This document shows positions 55,890 through 64,000 of a DNA stretch of 64,000 nucleotides, in pieces. Below the pieces are notes generated by a model that saw nothing but the letters and a program-made list of their open reading frames with translations, was not told the DNA's origin and made no database searches. The position numbers and the translations under genes are program-made. The DNA comes from Cristatella mucedo (Eukaryota > Bryozoa > Phylactolaemata > Cristatellidae), in NCBI GenBank assembly GCA_009760855.2, contig WPIO01000005.1, positions 1,268,501 through 1,332,500 on the forward strand, written 5' to 3'. Positions within the stretch are counted from its first letter, which is position 1, and every line of letters begins with the position of its first letter.

Positions 55890-56700
55890 CTCGCTACCTG
55901 CGTGCCTTTGTCGGCAAGCACGACAGATTATCCTCGAAGCCAACAAAGTTGCCGACGCATTCGATTCGGGGCCAACCGGACTTTGACGAGCCTTCGACTG
56001 CCGACGGAGGCGTTCCGCCAGCCCGTCCGCCCTCCTGATGCTCCGGCAGCCGACGAGCTTCGTAATGGCTGCGGGCCCGTGCAGCACAGCCGGAGGGAGA
56101 CGCTCGGAGTCACGAGTTCGCAGCAGCGGTTCTTGCGCTCCGACTCGGCGTCCGACTCGGCGTCCGACTCGGCGTCCGACTCGCTCGGGTCCGAGTCGCT
56201 CGCGCCGCGCTCGCCACCGCTGCAGTCGAGGAGCGATTCGCAGTCGACTGGCGCCGCGTTCAGCAGGAGGAGAGTGGCTCGAGATCGCCGCTAGCACCGA
56301 CGCCGCCCTCGGCAGCGGCAGAGGTGGCGGCGGCGGCGGCGGCGGCTGGGAGCGGGCTGAGCGCAGCCGCTGCTGAGCGTCGGCACTGACGCCGTCGAGC
56401 GGACGCTCAGGTGTCCGATAGACCGGACCGCAGCCACCCGGCACGATGCTTCCGCGGCAGGCGCGTCGAGTCCTTTGTGGGCCGGAAGTCGGTGCTCGGT
56501 TTTCGCGGGTCGGCTGATGGCTTCGCATGGACTTTGCAGATCCGCTCGGCGAGCGTAATGGAGCTTGTCGCGCGAACGTCCAAGGAGAAGCGTGCGTTTC
56601 CGCCAGCCACGAGTCTCGTACACTTTCGGTCGACGCTGTCGCAGCCAGCTGCGGCCATCTCGGCAGCTCACTTCAGAGCGCGGTGCCCTGGTCAATGGAC
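55890..56700. promoter_or_regulatory. CpG-rich block, possible promoter or first exon
   Basis: GC- and CpG-rich sequence with all six frames open over long distances. A 12-base tandem repeat (ccgactcggcgt, about four units at 56138-56190) and a GGC run at 56322-56346 lie inside. One plus frame codes a Ser/Asp-rich stretch (SDSASDSASDSASDSLGSES). I cannot tell whether a real exon is present or on which strand. Confidence 0.3.
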
Positions 56701-57496
56701 GCCATACGTTGCTGTCAAAAGACCCTCTCCAGTCACAGCCCAGAAAGCTACCCGTATTGCAGTCGCGTGTGTCCTGACGTAAATCTTCACCAAATGCATA
56801 TAGCAACACAAGTGGCGGTATGCATGCCCCCGAAATTTTTCGAACCTTGCTTGCTACAGTTAAAAGTGTCAGTGGGCGGCTACATTCATCGGAGAGAAAA
56901 ACAACTCCGAAGCAGCGCTTGTTGTATTTTGCTCTTTTCACTAAGACGTATCTCGGGAACTCGTGGTAAAAGTGGTTGCCCCGTTCCCCTGTGGCTCGTA
57001 GCTAGGAATTCTTACCGAGTGGCTGAACTATGATTTCTTGTAGGGGTTTCCAAGAGTCACCGGAATTATGCAGCCGTATTATCTAATTTCCCCCATGTTG
57101 ACGGCTTGGCAGCCCGACCGGCAAACTGGCACGTTCTGACCCGTTGCCTAATTTACTCAAGGCAGCTGAGTGGCCGAGTGCCGCAGGTCTCGCGCACGCA
57201 GTTCAAATTATTAGCTATGCTTTGGTGAGGAATAACTGCTATAAACGGCCACCGCCGGTGCCCGCAGTATTCACAAAAAATCGTTATTAAAAATACTACG
57301 AGTCTTCTCGTCTAGGGCATGCCGCGGATGCATGTGACTAAACGAGAGGCTTTTGCATTTAAAAAAAATCATTTGGCTCATTTGGAAGCACTGCGGCGTC
57401 AACTCAGGCGCTAGAAGCGCCTGAAGCAAGGCATATAAATGTCCTCAGGGACTTGTAACGGTTAGCACTTGTAAATCGTGCTGGTTAGCGGGATTA

Positions 57497-57588
<92 letters not shown>
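57497..57588. repeat. (TA)n microsatellite
   Basis: About 90 bp of TA with one TG interruption. The sequence on either side (56700-57490 and 57600-58670) holds no feature I can support. Confidence 0.95.
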
Positions 57589-57590
<2 letters not shown>

Positions 57591-58672
57591 CGTAGTGGAA
57601 CCTCGCACAGCAACGAGGCTGGCGAAGCCAGTTGGTTATAAATCCCTTAATTTATTGCTGAGATTGCCCACCGTAGATTCGGTTACGCGGAGGTATCCTT
57701 TTCTCGGTCGTCTGCGCTGCTGGTTGATAGTAGCGGGGTTGTGACAGCCTCGCGCGCCTTTCGCACGAGCGCGACGTTAAGTGTGGAGCGCCGCAGAGTT
57801 GATTACTAAAGCTCGCAGCTGCACGAAGGATTCTCCTAGAGCTAGCGCCTTGAAGCCGGGGTAACAAGTCGTAGAAGCAGCATCCGATATCCACCCAGCG
57901 GCGTATCGGGAGGGGAGGAGAGGGGACAAAACCTACGCAGCTAATTTTACGTAGGGAGCAAGACTTGGGGAAGATTTTTCATGTAGGCGGGGCTGGAGCT
58001 GCAAGTGATGAGAAATTTTCCTGCAAAATCGCAGTGCTTATTCGACACGGTTGCTCATCGAAAGGAATTGAAGACACAATTTCACCGTTGGTCAGTGGGC
58101 GGAGCATGAGGGGGGAGGCCAAGATGGCTGGCTCCCCTAGCGCTTCAGTATCGACCACGCCCATTGCGAGTAGCTCGCTGCTGCGCCGAAGAGGATTTAA
58201 CCTCAAGGGGCGCTAATGCCAGTGCCCAGTGGGCTGGTCGGCCGCCACCGCAGACCGCCGGCGTCGCAGCAGCTGCTGCTGCAATGCCGCGTTGTCCGAC
58301 CCGATGCGCTCGTAAGGTGCCGCTAAGTCCGTCGCTACAGCACTTAATTGTTAAGCTTCCCCCTAATGAGTATTGACTTGTATGAACCGCTGGCGGGTGG
58401 ATCTAGTATGAGCTCTAGGTTTAGATAGATTGTCCGGCTTATGCATTGAAACGATGGCGTTCGCCGCATCGACTAGGTTGCGGCTGCCGCGATACTTATC
58501 ACTCGCGGTTCCTGAACTGTGGCGATTAGGAACCAATTATGCCGTCGTCTTTGGTTAGGCGGCGTGAAAGCCTAAGATATGCGACGCTCAGGCCGCGGTG
58601 CTTCAGGATTGGCCAGGTAGTTGGGTTGCGCTCTAGGCGTCGAAGAAGAGTTGCAGTACACTGTGGCTGGTG

Positions 58673-58674
<2 letters not shown>

Positions 58675-58708
<34 letters not shown>

Positions 58709-59078
58709 TATACATATATATTACATATATATTATACACATATATATATATATACATATATGATTATACATATATATATATATATACATATTATATACAT
58801 ATATATTCATTTTAAATATATATATTTAAAATGAATATACATGTGTATGATATATATATATATATGAGTGTAATATATATATATATATATATATATATTA
58901 AACTCATATATATATCATATAAATGTATATTCACTTTAAATATATGTATTTAAAATAATATATATGTATATGATATATTTATGTAAAATAATATATGTAT
59001 ATATGCATATATATAATATATGTATATATGTAATATATATGTATATGTATATGAATATATATATATATTCATATATCC
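58675..59078. repeat. TA-rich satellite-like tract with hairpins
   Basis: About 400 bp of TA-rich sequence containing a near-perfect palindrome at 58802-58839 (attcattttaaa repeated in reverse) and a related block at about 58918-58960. Confidence 0.88.
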
Positions 59079-60330
59079 GCCTGTAAGTTCTCTGAGCCAC
59101 AAGGACTGCTCTTGGGAGCTCAAGTACACGGGAAACTCAAAGCACAATAGGCTTTCGGTGCTCATACGGTATCCAAAAGACTGTAGTTCACGCAATCAAG
59201 AGAAAGTGAGAAGCATAGCTGAGTCAGAAGTGCAGTGGAAGAAGTGAGAAGCATGGAAAAAGCAGGACAGGACGGCTGGAAAAGATAAGTCAAAAATAGG
59301 TAGCAGGAGAGAAGATGGCCTTGCATAAGAATCGCAGAAGTGAAATTTTCAAGTATTTGACTGCATAGAAAAATATTCTGCCACTACTACAGTCTTTATG
59401 CGGAGGAGTGGAGCAGCTAATTTATTGTCCTTAGTGGACCTGAGGTCACGAGGAGGCGGAAACTGGTGCAGCAGTCCAGCTTGTTCCGGAGGAGCGCTGA
59501 TCTACCGGAAGCCATAGCTTCTTCTTTCCTTCAGCAAAGGCAACAGCTGAACCTTTTTGATTTGTTGAAAAACTTTGACGCCATATTCATCACCAGTTAG
59601 AGCGACTTAATTGCTTTTTTTGGTGGCTCAGCCACTGTAGTCCAGCCTAAGCACAACAAGGGAGCTAGTTAGATTTTTAGCAAGCCACCGAGGACAGTCC
59701 CTAATCTCAGCCACGGATTGATCGTGATAGCTAGCTGTCGCAGCGGTCTTCTTAACGAAGCTTTCAAATGTTTAACCATTATTAAAAAGGACCCATTCAT
59801 TCTGAGTACATAATGAGGTTGCACCACAGCATCTCGAATTAGAAAAGTCTCCTAATCCAATCGCATGCTTAGAGTGTGTTGCGAGCTGGAGTTCGGTATC
59901 ATCATTTTGTTGCTTGAAAAATAGTCTCACATCTAGGATTGAATGTCTACAAGGCATGGCATTCAATGTATTAGTCGCTCTAGCGGATTCTGACGGTTCA
60001 AACGACATTTAAAGCTAGGTATATTGTCAGCATAAAAGCGGTAGCCGACCCCGTGGGCGGGCTCGATTCACTTTTCTGGCGCGCTCGGTATAAATGAAGA
60101 ACAGTAAAGGACCGGGAATAGATCCTTGTGGAACTCCACGGATGGCTGGTCTGCTGGATGAGACGCGACCACTAAAGGACACAAATATTGAACGCGCTCT
60201 GATGCGTACGATTCGAACCGCGCCAGCGCTTGTTCTGGTTGACCGAGCGTTGTTCTCAAGCGTGCATCGCTAGTGTCAAACGCAGCAGGTAAATCGAGCG
60301 GTGACCTGAGCAGTGACATTAACGCCGCCG
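59079..60330 (-). mobile_element. LINE family C copy reaching the RT domain
   Basis: Minus strand. 59079-59520 is the 3' UTR and C-terminal ORF, 59560-60010 the middle region, and 60060-60320 the RT part (LDLPAAFDTSD, the motif A equivalent of [20 protein letters not shown]; then a degraded motif B). All frames are interrupted. It begins exactly at the end of the TA-rich tract. Confidence 0.82.
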
Positions 60331-60593
60331 CTGCTGCTCAGAATGTCGCTGGCTACACGGAGGAGAGAGAGGTTCCAGTAGACTAGTATCGCTTAAATCC
60401 CGACTAACGTTTTTCTGATTATTCATTTCATTTAATACGTTCAAAAAACTGCTTATCTTTTCGAGGATCTTGGACAAAACAGAAAGAAGAGAAATACAAT
60501 TGTCGACAGCTTGTCCAATAGGCTTACTTTAGGCTGAGAGATATTCCAAAAATTAATAAACAATACTGAGTATTAATAAATAAAAAAGAATAC

Positions 60594-60763
<170 letters not shown>

Positions 60764-61084
60764 CTTAGACACGAGCACCGTTACAAACGAAGTCTAGCGC
60801 AGGTCTGCACTACTGTCCAGAGGTAAAGCAAGCTCAGCTCACGTCGCGATGCGTCTCGTCATGGCCGACGCACTGCAAGTAGCGGTGACATCTGAATCAT
60901 TTATCACGGCTTGCTACTTGCTGGTGCAGTACCGACGTTGGCAGCTATTCATTCCAACGATGATTGCGGCAGACAGCGGTAACGGAGCGCATACCCTAAG
61001 ACAATAAGTCCAAATTAATGGCGTAGAGCAGCATAATTGGCGGCGGCGAGGGGGGGGGGGTTACAAGTGTTCAGAATCAGCCGT

Positions 61085-61190
61085 ACGGCGTGCCACACAA
61101 ACTCTTGTATGGTAACTAAGAGCACCGCCGAACTTCCGGCCGGCGTCAAGCTTCGGGCGAAACTTCCCTTGCCTGGCTCAAATGCTATTG
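61085..61190 (+). repeat. Unclassified repeat E, copy 2
   Basis: agagcaccgccgaacttccg, gccggcgtcaagcttcgggc and ctggctcaaatg align with 46050-46165. Confidence 0.55.
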
Positions 61191-61539
61191 CACAACTCAC
61201 TGATTATTCCTTGGCTTAGGCTCTTATAGTGCCTTGCTATGGATGATGACAATGGCTACATTGTTTTATATTAAATATTTTAACAAATCACTGTACCTTA
61301 GCCGGAGGAGCCCTGCCCTGCCGGGGCCGCGGGGACTACCCGAGCCTCGCGGTTCAGGTACAGGGACCGAGCCAGAAATGGCGTCCGAGAAGCACAGCCA
61401 CCGCAGTGCCCCGCCCCTCCGTTCCTTGTGAGAAATGCCGCGGTAACAAGTTCCAAGTGGCTATAATTCGGGAGACGTGAAATATATTTTGGCGGTCATA
61501 ATCTGGCTGATATAACTCGCCGCAGAGGTTCTGTACGAC

Positions 61540-61965
61540 GGGCAAATGTGACGCATGACAGTGCATCTCTGACATCGCGTCTAGATTACTGCAATTTCCT
61601 TAATTTAGAACCCGCCTTTTGTGGCTTTGATTGTCTGCACTTTGTGCAGAACTCGGCAGCTCGTCGTCTGGTCGCTCGTCGTGCCGCGGCTGCCACGTGG
61701 CACCGCTTGTGCCTGAGCTTCATTGGCTTCCTTAACAAGCGTCGAATCGATTTTACTATCCTCGCTGTAGCTTACAGGTAGCTTCGCTTCGCTCACTTGC
61801 GTCGGCCTACGCACTCGACCTCCTCGCTCCTCCAGTTACGCGCTCTCGCTGACCGCCCCTTTCGCATCTCAGCTGCCGCTCGTCAAACTAAATCGAATCT
61901 CTCAGCGATCGGGCCATCAGTTCGTACGCACCGAGAGTCTGGAGCTTCCGGCTTCGGCGGTTGCC
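61540..61965 (+). mobile_element. LINE C-terminal fragment (family A/C relative)
   Basis: LTSRLDYCNFLN, LHFVQNSAARRLVARRAAA and KRRIDFTILAVAYR match the block order of the region after the RT in families A and C. Frameshifts follow. Confidence 0.78.
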
Positions 61966-62420
61966 GCTTGCATTGAATTTGCATAATTAAAGTTTCAGCT
62001 AGAGACGCATGCGCTCAAGGTCAGCTTTCCCTTCTTCAGAGCGAAATTTCAATAATCGTTCCCCCGTGGCTTTGCGGGCTCTGCTTACCTGTGCATGATT
62101 TAGTGCATGTTGCTAACCAGGCGTTTTACTAGCCAGCGGCCCCGAGCGTCTTCTTGAGTGTGCTTGCGAGGCCATCTAAGGATTATGATTTACTTTGAAT
62201 TAAATCTTGGCTACTGCTGGTCTCGCTGCGAGTTGTGGAGCACCCGGGCACAGATTTGGCTGCTTCTTCGGGTGCTTTGCGAAAGACTCGTTCTCATTAG
62301 GCATTTAGTGCGTGTCGTCGCTGCGAATGCGTATGGGGTGGCCGTAACGCATGAGCCGTAATGTGGCGGACCGCCAGCGGGGCGCCTACAGAACTCGAAA
62401 CGGGCGACGATGCTCACGGA
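61966..62420. other. Unassigned stretch
   Basis: No supported gene or repeat. Confidence 0.35.

Positions 62421-62423
<3 letters not shown>

Positions 62424-62476
<53 letters not shown>
62424..62476. repeat. (CT)n microsatellite
   Basis: About 53 bp of pure CT. Confidence 0.97.
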
Positions 62477-62479
<3 letters not shown>

Positions 62480-62905
62480 CAGCGGTCGCTCGTCGGATCA
62501 AGTCAGCGAGCATTCGCACGAACGGACCGTGTCCATACAGCTCTCTTGCCGAGGTCGACGCACGCAGTTGATGTTCGTACTTGACTTGCCGCACTCCTCT
62601 TGGGTCGGCCTCAACGCTGCGGCTGCGTCGGACTCTGCGGTCCAGCTCTCCGCGCGCGGCGGCGCATCGTTGAAGGGATCGCGACCAGACTTAACTCGCA
62701 CTCTCATTCCAATAGGGTGAAATCTTCGAGAACTTTCCCAGCAGCAGGCTAAACAACCTCGTTCCCAGCTAATAAACCCGCGCCTCGCACTTTTTCGCGG
62801 GCGCACATCTTCGCTGGCGCCGGGCGCGTGCGCTTGCGCCCGGCGCGAGCTCACGTCGTTCGCACGTACTCGCTCGCGCGCGGTGGCGAGCGTAGGTTGA
62901 CGCTA

Positions 62906-62915
62906 CGGCGGCGGC

Positions 62916-62981
<66 letters not shown>

Positions 62982-62982
62982 G
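62906..62982 (+). repeat. (GGC)n trinucleotide repeat in CpG-rich promoter region
   Basis: About 25 GGC units with GGT interruptions near both ends. It lies 500 bp upstream of the start codon at 63483, in a block of very high CpG density (62800-64000). Confidence 0.95.
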
Positions 62983-63482
62983 CGTTAGGCGCTAGAGCAG
63001 AAGGTAGTGGCTGGCCGCGAGGATATCCGAGCAGATCGCTAATTGCTGGCTCTGCGAGCGAGCGCGCGAACGCTAGCGGAAGTAAGCGCGCCGGCGAGCC
63101 ACCATTCGCTGCGCCGCCGCCGCCGCGGGCGGGAGAGATTAGCGGCGCCGCTCGGCCAATCGCCGACCAGGTTGCGGCGGGGCGACCATCTCCCCTCGTT
63201 CGCCCCGAAGCTGCTGGCGGCTGCGCGCGGGCTGACGCGCCGACGGGAAACTCGCGGACGCGACGGGAGGGAAGGGAGAGATAGGTCGAGCGCGGACGCT
63301 CCGTCGACACTCGGAGGAACTCACCATCAATCGATTGGTGCGAGCGAGCGCGGGCGCACGAGACCGAGCACCGGCTTGCGCCGCAGCCGCCGCCGCGACC
63401 AGCCAGTCAGGGTTCTCGCGGGTGCTTCGGAAACTCAAACCGTTAGCTCGAGCGGAGCGACGGCTAGCGCTGCGGCCGAGCC

Positions 63483-63683
63483 ATGGACCTACTGCCGAGC
63501 GCGCGCGGCGTGCAGAAGTACCTGTCGCGCCACCTGCCCGAGGCCATTACGAGCCGCGTGAGGTGCTTGGCCAACGAGGATCGGCGCATCGGCGAGGTGA
63601 GCTGGGAAGCCGTCGCCGCCGCCGACTTCGCCGCGTCGTATGAGGACAGGCTGCGCTCCAACAGACTCAGCATTGAATTCAAG
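63483..63683 (+). CDS. First coding exon of an unrecognised gene (partial)
   Basis: ATG in a strong context (gagccatgga), preceded in frame by TAG at 63444 and 63465, so this is the first possible start. The 67 codons begin MDLLPSARGVQKYLSRHLPE and end RSNRLSIEFK, followed by a good donor aag/gtacgg at 63684. Composition is protein-like and distinct from the repetitive surroundings. The frame stays open to the end of the window, and a second donor-like site (gag/gtgagg) lies near 63822, so the exon could be longer. I do not recognise the product: no signal peptide or membrane segment is seen, and the N-terminus looks alpha-helical and charged. The remaining exons lie beyond the window. Confidence 0.62.
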
Positions 63684-64000
63684 GTACGGTCGGCCGCCGG
63701 CGCGACCGACCGCGTAACCGGCTGTCGGCGGCGGCGGCGGCGACTTCGGCGCTGCCACCGCCAGCCGCTTCGAATCGCGCGGCCTCGCCCCACGCGTCCG
63801 ACGGCGAGCGAGCGAGCGAGAGGTGAGGCTGCCTGGCCCTGGGTCAAACCGGAGGTGTCGCCTGCGTTCGTCCCCTCGCTTACCGGCTGCGACGGAGAGG
63901 CAGCGATTGCCGGTCGGCCTTCCGGCCTCCTCAGAGGCCTAGTCCGCGGCGGCGGCGGCAGCGGTAGCGACCACGGCGCGCCTACCCCGATGAGATCGAT

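Noticed and set aside
55647-56528. 293-codon minus-strand frame with poly-Ser-Leu and poly-Pro
   Set aside because: Held open by the (GA)n tract and CpG-rich sequence; competing frames are open on the other strand and no motif is present.
62903-63310. 135-codon minus frame ending in poly-Pro
   Set aside because: The proline run is the GGC repeat read on the opposite strand; the rest is GC-rich shadow.

Overview
This is an animal (metazoan) nuclear genome window. The genes carry GT-AG introns, and most of the sequence is LINE, SINE and DNA-transposon relics, microsatellites and CpG-rich patches. CpG is not obviously depleted outside those patches, which favours an invertebrate, but I cannot name the species. 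There are no operons, prokaryotic signals or CRISPR arrays.

The main gene is a complete DPH5 (diphthine methyl ester synthase, diphthamide pathway) on the minus strand. I assembled eight coding exons from 38389 down to 11320. All junctions are GT-AG and the phases join exactly into 285 codons plus stop, the usual length of animal DPH5. Its seven introns total about 26 kb and hold much of the repeat content of the window. A second gene seems to begin at the right edge: an ATG in a strong start context at 63483 opens a CpG-rich first exon downstream of a pure GGC repeat. I do not recognise that protein. A further isolated exon candidate lies at 53646-53735.

Repeats by family. (1) Family A, an L2/CR1-like LINE whose 3' tail runs into (ATT)n, has about fifteen copies or fragments; the best is 46380-48766 and another at 17050-18725 keeps endonuclease sequence. 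(2) Family B is a diverged relative at 18726-20225. (3) Family C is another relative, ending in (TTACA)n. (4) SINE family S1 has a tRNA-like head and a tail matching the family A LINE 3' end. (5) SINE family S2 is tRNA-derived with a good B box. (6) A decayed Tc1-like transposase sits at 250-1200. (7) A roughly 480-bp element with terminal inverted repeats sits next to a (TA)n tract at 45.2 kb. (8) There are several unclassified small repeats.

Layout: 0-10.8 kb Tc1 relic, LINE and SINE debris and an unclassified three-copy repeat; 10.8-38.4 kb DPH5; 38.4-49 kb CpG-rich sequence, SINEs, the terminal-inverted-repeat element and the best LINE; 49-63 kb nested LINEs, long AT, CT and GA tracts and palindromes; 63-64 kb the first exon of a new gene. 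Unusual rearrangements include a 118-bp inverted copy spliced into a LINE, a foldback palindrome built on LINE sequence, and a LINE with clear target-site duplication that itself contains a second LINE.
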